DNA of 64,000 nt from Paracoccus pantotrophus (GCF_008824185.1 NZ_CP044426.1:1248501-1312500), one strand, 5' to 3'; shown: positions 49,808 to 61,757, counted from the first letter of the stretch. Numbers and translations: made by a program. The notes: generated by a model not told the origin, from the letters alone.

Positions 49808-51169
49808 TCATATGCCCGTCTGCGATGAAGCATCTGGCCGAGAGTCGCGCGGATTCGTCAGCGCCTGCACCGTGCGTGCCTGATCCAGCCGCGCTCTCGC
49901 CTCGCCGGTGAAGGATTGCCATGCCGGAGAGGCTTCGATGACCCCGGCCAGGGTCGAGGCGGCATAGGGCGTCCCGAAGGCTTCCCGCGCCCCGTTCGCG
50001 ATATAGGCCACCGTTTCGGGCCACTTCAGCCAGCGCGGGCTGGCATCGGCGAGACGATTGACCCAGCCAGCCAGGCCGCGCAGGAAACCAGTGAGCCCTC
50101 CGAGCAGCCCCGGTCCTGCCGGTGGCTGGCGCAGGGCCTCCAATCCGTCGCTGAGCACCGGCGCCAGCGCGCTGTGCATCTCGCGGTTGCGATCTGCATC
50201 GTGATGCGTCCAGGCGCCCATCTCGCCTGGCGTCTCCAGACGCTTCAGCAGCACCGGGTCGGGATCGATCTGCCGGATGGCGGCGATCAGCCCGCCGGTC
50301 GCGATGGCATGCACCGCCTCGGCCTCCTGAAGTCGGCTGGCGACCGTGTCCTGCATGACCAGGTCGCGGCGGCGCTCTTCCTCGTCGGCAAGGCGACGAG
50401 CCTCTTCGGCGCGCAAAATGGCAATCTCTGCCTCCTTCTGCGCCTTCAGCCGCTCCTGCTCGGCCTTCCACGCAGCCCGGTCCAGACGGCGGCGGCGCGG
50501 CCCCGTCCGGGCCTGCGCATGCTTCGCGCCGACCTCGGCATGATAGCGGTCCTGCCAGCCGCGCATCGCCTGCTTGTAGCTGCGCGACGGCGAGCCGGAC
50601 CAGCCGTGATCCTTGTGCCGGTCCTGCTCGCGATGACCTTCATGGCAGCGCTTGGCGTCCATGCGCATATTGCCCTCTGCACATAGGGGCACCGCCAGCA
50701 CATGCACATGTGGGTGGGCTTCATCGAGATGCTCGATGATGCTCAGCACTTCGGCCTTGTTCCGAACCGCATCGGCCTTGGCAAAGGCGATCACGTCCCT
50801 GCGCCAGCGCAGGTAATCGGCCTGGTCCATGTCCTCGACCGGATCGGGAAAGCTGAACACGCTGGCGATCAGCACATGGGTGTCACTGCGGATGCCGCGC
50901 AGCGCCTCCTTCCGGTCCGGCTGCTCCTTGCGCAGTTGACGCAGCAGCGTGTTCTGTTCGGCGATACGCTGCTCGATGACCTCGACCACCTCCGAGGGCC
51001 GGATACCTTCGAGGATGGTGGGCGACTGCGGGTTCGCGACATGCGGGCAGGCCCCGTCCAACCGCTCCGCCTCGTCTGCAATCTCGCTGACGGACCGGCT
51101 CTTGCTGTTACCCTTGCGCGAATAGGTCTGCTTATGCGCGAAGATTGATTTCCCGCCGCGATCAGACAT
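49808..51169 (-). CDS. Mob/Pre-type relaxase (plasmid recombination enzyme)
   Basis: 453 residues. Basic N-terminus (FAHKQTYSRKGNSKSRSVSE), relaxase core with AFAKADAVRNKAEVLSIIEH and the His motif HLDEAHPHVHVLAVPL that holds the metal. A long coiled coil (RLKAQKEAEIAILRAEEARR...) follows. MobV/Pre proteins nick plasmids at oriT for mobilization. The start overlaps the preceding HTH gene. Its presence suggests that a mobilizable plasmid integrated here. Confidence 0.85.
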   Translation of the reverse strand: MSDRGGKSIFAHKQTYSRKGNSKSRSVSEIADEAERLDGACPHVANPQSPTILEGIRPSEVVEVIEQRIAEQNTLLRQLRKEQPDRKEALRGIRSDTHVLIASVFSFPDPVEDMDQADYLRWRRDVIAFAKADAVRNKAEVLSIIEHLDEAHPHVHVLAVPLCAEGNMRMDAKRCHEGHREQDRHKDHGWSGSPSRSYKQAMRGWQDRYHAEVGAKHAQARTGPRRRRLDRAAWKAEQERLKAQKEAEIAILRAEEARRLADEEERRRDLVMQDTVASRLQEAEAVHAIATGGLIAAIRQIDPDPVLLKRLETPGEMGAWTHHDADRNREMHSALAPVLSDGLEALRQPPAGPGLLGGLTGFLRGLAGWVNRLADASPRWLKWPETVAYIANGAREAFGTPYAASTLAGVIEASPAWQSFTGEARARLDQARTVQALTNPRDSRPDASSQTGI

Positions 51170-52019
51170 AACGCAATCCCTCGCTGAAGCCTGCGGCGCG
51201 CACTTCGCTGCGGGAAACCAGCTCTAGGTCCAGCGCCATGCGGACCTGCCCGACGCTCAGGGTTCGGCACAGGGGATGACGGGATTTGATCCAGTCGGCA
51301 GTTTTGGCCGCGTGCACCGGGGTCGGTTCCTGAGGCGGTTCCGGCTCGTCCTCGATGTAATCGCGCCAGCGACCCATCTTGAACCAGTTATCCGAGAAGC
51401 AGACCTTTGAGCGCGTATAGCCTGCGGTCTCCAGCGCATAGCGCTTTACAGCCGAGAGAAGCTTTTCAGGCCCGACCTTCTGCATGGCAGCCTCGACGTG
51501 ATGCAGGCAGGTCGTTTCGTTGCGACATCGGTCGGCGGGATAGGCCTTCAGTATCTCCACAGATTCCGTCGCCGCCTCGCGTGCACGCGCACGCGAAGGT
51601 GGTTTATGGATGGTTTCAGGAAGGTTTGGGGTCCGCTGTGGACGGGGTACCGGGTCCGCAGCGGACCCCGTTCCGGGTTCACGGCAGACCCCGTCCTCTG
51701 TGGACCCCGTCTCATCATCGGGCTCGGCAATGCCCTCCAGGGTGCGGACGGCGGCAAGGGAAATGCGATAGACGACGGTAAAACCGTTCTTGCACGCGCG
51801 GCGGCCGGTTTCGATCAGGATGCCTTCGTTCAGGAACTCGTTGATGGTGCGCTTGACGGTGGTTTCGCCAAGCTCGGTGTGCCGCTGGATCGTCCCCTTG
51901 GAGCACCAGATGCCCGATCCGTCATCGCTGGCCTTGTCGGCCAGAAACATGATGATCTGCTTTCGGACCGGACTGCCGAAGCGCCGCCCGGCGCAAAGAT
52001 TCGCGACCTTCCAGCTCAT
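51162..52019 (-). CDS. HTH protein, possible plasmid replication initiator
   Basis: 285 residues from the ATG at 52019 (GGGGAGG ribosome site). N-terminal winged helix: PVRKQIIMFLADKASDDGSGIWCSKGTIQRHTELGETTVKRTINEFLNEGIL, as in HTH_36 proteins and some plasmid initiators. The middle is disordered and proline-rich; the C-terminus is helical. Upstream lies a hairpin with T-run on the opposite strand, a setting like copy-number control. Initiator function is inferred from neighbours, not proven by motifs. Confidence 0.6.
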   Translation of the reverse strand: MSWKVANLCAGRRFGSPVRKQIIMFLADKASDDGSGIWCSKGTIQRHTELGETTVKRTINEFLNEGILIETGRRACKNGFTVVYRISLAAVRTLEGIAEPDDETGSTEDGVCREPGTGSAADPVPRPQRTPNLPETIHKPPSRARAREAATESVEILKAYPADRCRNETTCLHHVEAAMQKVGPEKLLSAVKRYALETAGYTRSKVCFSDNWFKMGRWRDYIEDEPEPPQEPTPVHAAKTADWIKSRHPLCRTLSVGQVRMALDLELVSRSEVRAAGFSEGLRYV

Positions 52020-52091
52020 GCTGCACCTCCCCACGGGGTTGCGCGGCGGGAAGCTGTGACATAATCTTTGGACAGAAGACCTTTGACAGTG

Positions 52092-52131
52092 CCGTCGGAT
52101 GGAGTGCCAGCTCCTCCGACGGTTTTCTTTT
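52092..52131 (+). terminator. Hairpin with T-run, opposite strand upstream of the HTH gene
   Basis: CCGTCGGA(T)GGAG...CTCC-TCCGACGG pairs with one bulge and is followed by TTTTCTTTT on the plus strand. A promoter-like pair (TTGCGC, 15 bases, CATAAT near 52061) precedes it. A ~55-base transcript antisense to the HTH gene's leader would result, as in plasmid copy control. Confidence 0.5.
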
Positions 52132-52252
52132 GCGCAGGGGGCAAGCCGCAAAACTGCGGGACACCTGCGTCATAACCTATTGATTTGCATGCTGCCGCAT
52201 TGCACGAATGCGGGACACCACTTCGTTGATTTTGTTCAGTTTTCAGAAGAAG

Positions 52253-52336
52253 TGGTGGGCGACCCTGGAATCGAACCAGGCATGGGTCTCCCCGGCGGAG
52301 TTACAGTCCGCTGCCGCACCTTGCAGCACGTCGCCC
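52253..52336 (-). tRNA. tRNA-Tyr (GUA)
   Basis: Minus strand: acceptor GGGCGAC/GTCGCCC with ACCA encoded, D arm GCTGC...GCAGC, anticodon arm GCGGA-CTGTAAC-TCCGC with anticodon GTA, a long variable arm, and T arm CCTGG-TTCGATT-CCAGG. All stems pair. It marks the border between accessory DNA (left) and core chromosome (right). Confidence 0.95.
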
Positions 52337-52500
52337 GCCGAACGCTTTCGGCGTGAAGCGGTGATTATCCCGACCGTCCGGGGGCGTCAAGCAGGGAACC
52401 GCCGAAAAGTCGCACTTCCTTGCGCACCATGCCAACCCGCCGCGAAGGTTGCATTCGGCCGCGTTTTCTGCGCAGTCGAAACAGCAACCGGGAATGCGAC

Positions 52501-53298
52501 ATGGCCGAGAAACCACAGAAATCCAAGAAACCCGCCTGGGTCATCGACAAGGAACGCGCCCGCCGCGCCGCCGCGGCCGAAACGGTCTGGTTGTTCGGCC
52601 TGCATGCGGTGCGCGACGCCCTGGCCAATCCCCGCCGCGACAAGCTGCGGCTGGTGGTGACGCGCAACGCGCTGGACCGGCTGGGCCCCCTGCCCGCCGA
52701 TCTCGCACCGGAGATCATCGACGCCCGCGTCTTCGACCGAACGGTGCCACTGTCGCCGGAAAGCGTCCATCAGGGCGCGGCGCTAGAGGTCAAGCCGCTG
52801 AAATGGGATAGCCTGGCCGACCTGGCGCTTACCGGGCCGGGCCGGCCGCTGCTGGTGGCGCTGGACCGGGTGACGGACCCGCATAACGTCGGCGCCATCC
52901 TGCGCTCGGCCGAGGTCTTTGGCGCGCGCGCGGTCATCGCGCCGGCGCGCCATTCCGCGCCCGAGACCGGGGCGCTGGCCAAAACTGCCTCGGGCGCGCT
53001 GGAGCGGCAGCCCTATCTGCGCGTCGTCAACCTGGCCGATACGCTGATCGAGCTGCAATCCATGGGCTATGTCGTGCTGGGCCTGGACGGCACCGGCACG
53101 GAGACCCTGCCGCAGGCGCTGGCGGAACTCTCGGGCCGGGCGATCTGCCTGGTCCTGGGCGCCGAGGGGCCCGGCCTGCGCGAACGCACGCGCGAGACCT
53201 GCGACCGCATCCTGCGCATCCCCTTCGCGGCAGATTTCGGCTCGCTCAACGTCTCGAACGCGGCGGCGGTGGCGCTTTACGCGGCTTCACAGAGTTGA
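52501..53298 (+). CDS. rlmB: 23S rRNA 2'-O-methyltransferase RlmB-type (SpoU family)
   Basis: 265 residues from the ATG at 52501. Basic N-terminus, a substrate-binding domain (VWLFGLHAVRDALANPRRDK), then the SpoU knot: motif 1 VALDRVTDPHNVGAILRSAEVFGA, motif 2 LVLGAEGPGLRERTRETCD, motif 3 IPFAADFGSLNVSNAAAVAL. It methylates a ribose in 23S rRNA (G2251 in E. coli). It stands beside tRNA-Tyr as in related genomes. Confidence 0.92.
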   Translation: MAEKPQKSKKPAWVIDKERARRAAAAETVWLFGLHAVRDALANPRRDKLRLVVTRNALDRLGPLPADLAPEIIDARVFDRTVPLSPESVHQGAALEVKPLKWDSLADLALTGPGRPLLVALDRVTDPHNVGAILRSAEVFGARAVIAPARHSAPETGALAKTASGALERQPYLRVVNLADTLIELQSMGYVVLGLDGTGTETLPQALAELSGRAICLVLGAEGPGLRERTRETCDRILRIPFAADFGSLNVSNAAAVALYAASQS

Positions 53299-53397
53299 GC
53301 CCAGCCTTCACATCGGCGCTAGAACCCGCCCGCCCCGGTTGAGAATCGCCAACCGATTTGCCAGATCGAAAGCAGTTCCACCAACCCCCCACGCGCC

Positions 53398-53811
53398 ATG
53401 ATTCGTCCGATTCTCGCCAGCCTGATGCTTGCCCTGCCCGTTCCGGCGGCGATGGCGCAGGATTGGGCATTGGACGGCATGGACCCGGTCTCCTATGGCA
53501 CGGAAAATGCCGCGGTACCGGGGCGCACCGACCTGGTCACGGTCTGGCGCGGCCAGGCCTGGCATTTCGCCAGCGAACAGAACCGCAATCTTTTCGAGGC
53601 TAATCCAAAGGCTTATGCCCCAGGCCTTGGCGGGCTTTGCGTCCTGGCCCTGTCCGAAGGCCGATCCGAACCCGGCAATCCGCGCCATTTCGTGGTGATC
53701 GGCCAGCGCACCTATTTCCTGCGCTCCGAGCAGGCGCGTGAGCGGCTTCTTGCCGATCCGCAGCAAATCCTGATGCGCGCCAAGGCCGTCTGGGCACGCA
53801 TGAATCCGTGA
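53398..53811 (+). CDS. Exported YHS-domain protein
   Basis: 137 residues with signal peptide MIRPILASLMLALPVPAAMA. The YHS region reads DWALDGMDPVSYGTENAAVP... WHFASEQNRNLFEANPKAYAPGLGGLCVLALSEG. The classical YHS word is degenerate, as in many exported members. It may bind metal in the periplasm; the role is unknown. Single gene 99 bases after rlmB. Confidence 0.8.
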   Translation: MIRPILASLMLALPVPAAMAQDWALDGMDPVSYGTENAAVPGRTDLVTVWRGQAWHFASEQNRNLFEANPKAYAPGLGGLCVLALSEGRSEPGNPRHFVVIGQRTYFLRSEQARERLLADPQQILMRAKAVWARMNP

Positions 53812-53994
53812 AATTTCACTTTTTTGCGAGCCGGGTGGAACTTTTTAGCCACGGTTCCCATTTATTTATCGAACATGACCACGGAACGGTCATGTTCAGA
53901 TCACTGTCCCTCGTTCCGCGACTTGCGCCCGGCCAGACCTCTGGACCGGGCGCTTTTTCCATGCCACTTTCGGTTGAGATCTGGGGGAGGTCAG

Positions 53995-54447
53995 ATGAAC
54001 CTGGCAGTACTTCGCGACATCGGCACCTCGCCGGTCGACGACGACATTGCGCGCATCGCCCGCACGGTGCGCTGCATTGCCATCGTGGGCCTGTCGCCGA
54101 ACGAGGCGCGACCATCCTGGGGCGTGGCCCGTTACCTGAAATCGCAGGGCTATCGCATCATTCCGGTCAATCCGGGCCATGCGGGCGGCACCATCCTGGA
54201 CGAGCGGGTCTATCCCGACCTGCGCGCGATTCCGCCCGAGCAGGCGGTGGACATGGTGGACATCTTCCGTCGGGCCGAGGCCGTGCCCGCCATCGTCGAC
54301 CAGGCGCTGGCGCATCTGCCCAGGCTGGACACGATCTGGATGCAATTGGGCATCCGCCATCCGCAGGCGGCCGGCCGCGCCCGCGCCCGCGGCCTGACGG
54401 TGATCGAGGATCGCTGCCCGAAGATCGAGTTCCCGCGCTTTCTTTAA
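53995..54447 (+). CDS. CoA-binding (Rossmann) protein
   Basis: 150 residues from the ATG at 53995 after GGGGGAGG. CIAIVGLSPNEARPSWGVARYLKSQGYRIIPVNPGHAG is the CoA_binding domain start; DMVDIFRRAEAVPAIVDQAL and IWMQLGIRHPQA follow. Full length for the YccU-like family. It probably binds CoA or a nucleotide; the physiological role is unknown. Ends before a shared terminator. Confidence 0.88.
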   Translation: MNLAVLRDIGTSPVDDDIARIARTVRCIAIVGLSPNEARPSWGVARYLKSQGYRIIPVNPGHAGGTILDERVYPDLRAIPPEQAVDMVDIFRRAEAVPAIVDQALAHLPRLDTIWMQLGIRHPQAAGRARARGLTVIEDRCPKIEFPRFL

Positions 54448-54465
54448 AGCCTTGAAAGCACGAGA

Positions 54466-54494
54466 AAGGCCCCGGTCCGGCGGATCGGGGCCTT
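54466..54494. terminator. Bidirectional terminator between the CoA-binding gene and prs
   Basis: A perfect 9-bp stem AAGGCCCCG/CGGGGCCTT with an 11-base loop, flanked by A-rich DNA on the left and T-richer DNA on the right. It sits between two convergent genes. Confidence 0.8.
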
Positions 54495-54513
54495 GCCTTT
54501 GCGTCGCCGGCGA

Positions 54514-55533
54514 TCAGAAGCCGGAATAGAGCCCTTCGTAGATCGGGCCCAGCGTGTCCACCTCGAACAGCGAGCTGACCGAAGTGCCGTTCCAGATGTT
54601 CAGAATCGCCTGGGCGAACATCGGCGCCGTCGGCACGATGCGGATGTTCGAGGCGGCCTTCACCTTCTCGGTCGGTTCGATGGAATCGGTGATCACCAGC
54701 GATTTCATCACCGAGGCCTGCACCCGCTCGACCGCCGGGCCGGAAAGGACGCCGTGGGTGATATAGGCATGCACCTCGGTCGCGCCGTGCTCGGTCAGCA
54801 CCTGCGCCGCCTTGCAGAGCGTGCCGGCGGTGTCGCAGATGTCGTCGACGATGATGCAGGTCTTGCCGGTCACGTCGCCGATCACCGTCATCTCGGCCAC
54901 CTCACCCGGCTTCTCGCGGCGCTTGTCGACGATGGCCAGCGGCGCGCCGATGCGCTGCGCCAGCTCCCGCGCCCGCGCCACCCCGCCCACGTCGGGCGAG
55001 ATCACCATCAGATCGGACAGCCGCTCGCGGAAGTGATGCTTGATGTCCAGCGCAAAGACCGGCGCGGCATAGAGATTGTCCACCGGGATGTCGAAGAAGC
55101 CCTGGATCTGCGCCGCATGCAGGTCCAGCGTCAGCACCCGGTCCACGCCCGCCTCGGTCAGCAGGTTGGCGACCAGCTTGGCGCTGATCGGCGTGCGGGC
55201 CTTGGCGCGGCGATCCTGGCGCGCATAGCCGAAATAGGGGATGACCGCGGTGATGCGCGCCGCCGACGAACGCTTGAGCGCATCCGTCATGATCAGCAGT
55301 TCCATCAGGTTGTCATTGGCCGGGTTCGAGGTCGGCTGGATGATGAACATGTCCTCGCCGCGGACATTCTCATAGACCTCGACGAAGATCTCCTGGTCGT
55401 TGAACCGCTCGACCCGCGCCTCGACGGGGGCGACATTCATCCCGCGATGCATCGACATGCGGCGGGCGATGGCATTGGCCAGAGGCCGGTTCGCATTTCC
55501 CGCGATGAGCTTGGGTTCGGTCATGGCCGGCAT
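54514..55533 (-). CDS. prs: Ribose-phosphate pyrophosphokinase
   Basis: 339 residues. Makes PRPP from ribose 5-phosphate and ATP. FNDQEIFVEVYENVRGEDMF, QPTSNPANDNLMELLIMTDA, YFGYARQDRR (ATP flexible loop), DLHAAQIQGFFDIPVDNL (metal site) and the PRPP loop VDDICDTAGT are all present. Full length. Start at 55533 or, three codons on, at 55524. Confidence 0.95.
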   Translation of the reverse strand: MPAMTEPKLIAGNANRPLANAIARRMSMHRGMNVAPVEARVERFNDQEIFVEVYENVRGEDMFIIQPTSNPANDNLMELLIMTDALKRSSAARITAVIPYFGYARQDRRAKARTPISAKLVANLLTEAGVDRVLTLDLHAAQIQGFFDIPVDNLYAAPVFALDIKHHFRERLSDLMVISPDVGGVARARELAQRIGAPLAIVDKRREKPGEVAEMTVIGDVTGKTCIIVDDICDTAGTLCKAAQVLTEHGATEVHAYITHGVLSGPAVERVQASVMKSLVITDSIEPTEKVKAASNIRIVPTAPMFAQAILNIWNGTSVSSLFEVDTLGPIYEGLYSGF

Positions 55534-55614
55534 GGGCTTTCCCTGTCTGGATTCGTGCGATTGCACCCCGCTTAGCACCGGGCTAGCCTGCCCGCAAACC
55601 CCGAGGACGAAACC

Positions 55615-56214
55615 ATGGCGCATATCGACTATTACTTCGGCACCCCCAGCCCCTGGAGCTATCTCGCCGGCAACCGGCTGGAGGAAATCGCCGCCCGCCA
55701 CGGGGCGACGATCACCTACAAGCCCGTCGATCTGCTGCAATTGTTCGACCGCACCGGTGGGGTGCGGCCGGCGAACCGCCACCCCTCGCGCATGGAATAC
55801 CGCGCGCAGGAATTGCGGCGCTGGTCCGAACACCTGGGCATGGCGCTGAACCTGAAGCCCGCCTTCTGGCCGGTGAACCCCGCGCCTTCGTCCTATGCCA
55901 TCATCGCCGCACAACAGGCGGGCGGCGGCGACCTGCCGGGGCTGGTGCAGGGCTTCCTGCGCGCCGTCTGGGCCGAGAATGCCGACATCGCCGACGACGC
56001 GGTGATCCGCCGCACGCTGGCCGCGGCGGGCTTCGACCCGGACCTGGCCGACAAGGGCCTGTTCGTCGGCGCCGAGACCTTCGGCCGCAACCTGGAACAG
56101 GCGGTCGAGGCCGGGGTCTTTGGCGCCCCCTTCTATGTGGTGCGCGAAACGGGCGAACGGTTCTGGGGCCAGGATCGGCTGGATTTCCTCGACCGGCACC
56201 TGGCAAGCCTGTGA
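55615..56214 (+). CDS. 2-hydroxychromene-2-carboxylate isomerase family protein
   Basis: 199 residues. DsbA-like/kappa-GST fold: HIDYYFGTPSPWSYLAGNRL (Ser at the active site in place of Cys), VDLLQLFDRTGG, PAPSSYAIIAAQQAG, then VFGAPFYVVRETGERFWGQDRL. The family includes naphthalene-pathway isomerases and general glutathione-dependent enzymes. The substrate here is unknown. The stop overlaps the hydrolase start. Confidence 0.88.
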   Translation: MAHIDYYFGTPSPWSYLAGNRLEEIAARHGATITYKPVDLLQLFDRTGGVRPANRHPSRMEYRAQELRRWSEHLGMALNLKPAFWPVNPAPSSYAIIAAQQAGGGDLPGLVQGFLRAVWAENADIADDAVIRRTLAAAGFDPDLADKGLFVGAETFGRNLEQAVEAGVFGAPFYVVRETGERFWGQDRLDFLDRHLASL

Positions 56215-56987
56215 GCGCGCTGCACCTGAGGCGCTGGCCGGGCAACGAGGACCGCCCGGCCCTGGCGCTGCATTGCATGATGGGCAACGCGGTCTATTGG
56301 GGGCCGATCGCCGAGGTGCTGCGCGACCGGGTGCGGATCAGCGCGCCGGACCTGCCCGGCCATGGGCAAAGTCCGGACTGGGACGAAGACGGGGACGCGC
56401 CGGATTACCACACCGACGTCACCCGCAAGGCCGCGGCGCTGATCGACCGGCCGCTGGACCTGATCGGCCACAGCATGGGCGCGACCGTGGCGCTGCGCAT
56501 CGCCGTCGCCGCCCCCGAAGCGGTGCGCAGCCTGACCCTGATCGAGCCGGTGCTGTTCGCCGCCGCCCCCGAGCCGCTGAACGACGCGCTGATGGAGGAT
56601 GTCGCGGCCCGGCTTGCCGCCGGAGAGGATGCCGAGGCGGCACGCGCCTTTCTGGGCGTCTGGGGCGGGCTCGACTGGGAGTCGCAGACCGCCGCGGGCA
56701 AAGCGCGGCTCGCGCGGCAGATCCACCTGGTCCAGGCCAGCAACCAGGCGCTGCGCCAAGACAGCGCCAATATCCTGCGGGAAGGCGGGCTGGAGGCCAT
56801 CGACGCGCCGGTGCTGATCGTCATGGGCGAGGATTCGCCCGCCGTGATCCCGGCCATCGCCGATGCGCTGGCAGCGCGGCTGCCCGATGTCGGGCGCGCC
56901 CGCGTTCCCGGCGCCGGCCATATGCTGCCGATCACCCATCCGCGGCAGGTGGCCGAACTGATCGCGCTGAACCTGGACCAGGCCTGA
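56211..56987 (+). CDS. Alpha/beta hydrolase
   Basis: 258 residues from a GTG at 56211 that overlaps the upstream stop (GTGA). Oxyanion region ALALHCMMGNAVYWGPIAEV, DLPGHGQSP, nucleophile LIGHSMGATVALRI, acid in VLIVMGEDSPAVIP, and the His in VPGAGHMLPITHPRQV. Complete. Substrate unknown; coupled to the isomerase-like gene. Confidence 0.88.
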   Translation: MSALHLRRWPGNEDRPALALHCMMGNAVYWGPIAEVLRDRVRISAPDLPGHGQSPDWDEDGDAPDYHTDVTRKAAALIDRPLDLIGHSMGATVALRIAVAAPEAVRSLTLIEPVLFAAAPEPLNDALMEDVAARLAAGEDAEAARAFLGVWGGLDWESQTAAGKARLARQIHLVQASNQALRQDSANILREGGLEAIDAPVLIVMGEDSPAVIPAIADALAARLPDVGRARVPGAGHMLPITHPRQVAELIALNLDQA

Positions 56988-56993
56988 GCAGGG

Positions 56994-57293
56994 TCAGTCC
57001 AGATCCCAGTCGTCCGCGTGTCGCAGGGGACCGATGGCCATCCAGCTGGCGCGGACGCGCGCGACGCGGGTATCGCCCCAGGTGCTGAATTGCAGCTCGA
57101 ACCCTTCGGCGGTGATGTTCACCGCCTGAATATCGGCGCGCTGGTTGGCGGTGCTGTCCACATCCCACATGCTCAGCGAGACATGCACCACCGGCGGCTC
57201 GACGAAATGTTCGTCGAAGCGCACGGATCGCACTTCCACCCGCGGTCCATGCCCGGTCCACATCGGCCCGCCGCTCTCGAAAGCCGAAAACAT
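56994..57293 (-). CDS. H-type lectin domain protein
   Basis: 99 residues from the ATG at 57293 (MFSAFESGGPMWTGHGPRVE). VRFDEHFVEPPVVHVSLSMWDVDSTANQRADIQAVNITAEGFELQFSTWGDTRVARVRASWMAIG is an H-type lectin domain nearly filling the protein. Downstream of atpC on the same strand, but separated by a terminator, so it is probably expressed on its own. Its ligand in bacteria is unknown. Confidence 0.8.
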   Translation of the reverse strand: MFSAFESGGPMWTGHGPRVEVRSVRFDEHFVEPPVVHVSLSMWDVDSTANQRADIQAVNITAEGFELQFSTWGDTRVARVRASWMAIGPLRHADDWDLD

Positions 57294-57392
57294 CTCGGTC
57301 GAGCCATTGGCGACACCGACGGCGAAATATCCGAAACGTCGCACCCCTTCCCCCCTCCCCACGCCATGACAAACGATGGCGCAGAACAGATA

Positions 57393-57414
57393 AAGCCCCG
57401 GAAAACCGGGGCTT
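57393..57414 (-). terminator. Terminator of the atp operon
   Basis: A perfect 9-bp stem AAGCCCCGG/CCGGGGCTT with a 4-base loop, 24 bases after the atpC stop, followed in the transcription direction by TATCTGTTC. It ends the F1 operon before the lectin gene. Confidence 0.85.
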
Positions 57415-57438
57415 ACCATCCTTTTTTGTCAATCCCGG

Positions 57439-57885
57439 TTAATGCGGGAAATTCGCCTGGTTCGGATCAAGCCCGATATGCGTGCCGAGCGCCTCCATGT
57501 CGGCCAGGAGCTTGACCGCCGCGGCGACCAGTTCCTCGCCGGCGGATTCGCGCTCCTTGGCGACTTCGACGCGACGACGGGCCTGGGCCATCATCTCGTT
57601 GAAGACCTCCTGCGTCATCTCGGCACGGGGATGCCCGCGTTCGGCCAGCAGGGTGACGGAGTCGTTGTTGATCTCGGCGAAGCCGCCGGTCACCGCGAAT
57701 TCCGTCTCGGACCCGTCGCCCGCCACCACGGTCACCAGACCGGGGCGCAGGTTGACGATGGCCGGCGCATGGCCGGGCATCGCCGTCAGGTCGCCATCGG
57801 CGCCGGGCAAGCGCACCTCGCGCACCGGGACGGAAACCAGGTTCCGTTCCGGCGAGACGAGGTCGAACTGCATCGTGTCGGCCAT
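57439..57885 (-). CDS. atpC: ATP synthase F1 subunit epsilon
   Basis: 148 residues. MQFDLVSPERNLVSVPVREV, then LPGADGDLTAMPGHAPAIVNLRPG, is the beta-sandwich of epsilon; the helical end (QARRRVEVAKERESAGEELV) is present. It couples rotation and inhibits ATP hydrolysis. Last gene of atpHAGDC, 9 bases after atpD. Confidence 0.95.
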   Translation of the reverse strand: MADTMQFDLVSPERNLVSVPVREVRLPGADGDLTAMPGHAPAIVNLRPGLVTVVAGDGSETEFAVTGGFAEINNDSVTLLAERGHPRAEMTQEVFNEMMAQARRRVEVAKERESAGEELVAAAVKLLADMEALGTHIGLDPNQANFPH

Positions 57886-57894
57886 GTCGCCCCC

Positions 57895-59319
<1,425 letters not shown>

Positions 59320-59336
59320 GTCTCTACCTCTACGTG

Positions 59337-60209
59337 TCAGAGCGCCTCTGCGCCCGAGATGATTTCAATCAGTTCCTTGGTGATCGCGGCCTGACGCGAG
59401 CGGTTGTATTCCGTCGTCAGCCTGTCGATCATGTCGCCGGCATTGCGCGTGGCGTTGTCCATGGCGGTCATCCGCGCGCCCTGTTCGGACGCGGCATTCT
59501 CCAGCAGCGCCGCAAAGACCTGCGTCGCCACCGAGCGCGGCAGAAGGTCGTTCAGGATCGCGCTTTCATCCGGCTCGTAATCGTAGAGCGCCGAGGCCGC
59601 GGCCTCGCCCTCCTCGACCACGGCGGGGATGATCTGCCTTGCGGTCGGAACCTGGCTGATCACCGTTTCGAAGCGGTTGTAGAACAGCGTCGCCACGTCG
59701 AACTCGCCGGCGTCGAAGCGGTCGAGGATCTCGTCCGCGATCTGGCGCGCGTTCTCGTAGCCGATGCGCTTGACCTCGCTCATGTCGACGTGATGGACAA
59801 AGAGGTCGCTGTATTCGCGCTTCAGCTGCTCGCGGCCCTTCTTGCCGACGGTCAGGATCGACACCTGCTTGCCCTGCGCCTGCAACTCCTGCAGGCGCAG
59901 GCGGGCGAGCTTGACGATGGACGAGTTGAACCCGCCCGCAAGCCCGCGCTCCGAGGTCATCACCACCAGCAGGTGACGGCGGTCTTCGCCGGTCCCCGCC
60001 AGCAGCCGCGGCGCCATGTCCGAGCCCGCCGCCGCAGCGGTCAGCCCGGCCATCACCGAGGCCATCCGGTCGGCATAGGGACGCGCAGCCTCCGCCGCTT
60101 CCTGCGCGCGGCGCAGTTTCGCGGCGGCGACCATCTGCATCGCCTTGGTGATCTTGCGCGTGTTCTTGACGCTGCCGATCCGGTTCTTGAGATCCTTGAG
60201 GCTGGGCAT
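59337..60209 (-). CDS. atpG: ATP synthase F1 subunit gamma
   Basis: 290 residues. N-terminal MPSLKDLKNRIGSVKNTRKI, C-terminal MTAMDNATRNAGDMIDRLTTEYNRSRQAAITKELIEIISGAEAL: the two helices of the central shaft. MTSERGLAGGFNSSIVKLA is the conserved middle. Complete; 17 bases before atpD. Confidence 0.97.
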   Translation of the reverse strand: MPSLKDLKNRIGSVKNTRKITKAMQMVAAAKLRRAQEAAEAARPYADRMASVMAGLTAAAAGSDMAPRLLAGTGEDRRHLLVVMTSERGLAGGFNSSIVKLARLRLQELQAQGKQVSILTVGKKGREQLKREYSDLFVHHVDMSEVKRIGYENARQIADEILDRFDAGEFDVATLFYNRFETVISQVPTARQIIPAVVEEGEAAASALYDYEPDESAILNDLLPRSVATQVFAALLENAASEQGARMTAMDNATRNAGDMIDRLTTEYNRSRQAAITKELIEIISGAEAL

Positions 60210-60221
60210 CTATCCCTCCTC

Positions 60222-61756
<1,535 letters not shown>

Positions 61757-61757
<1 letters not shown>

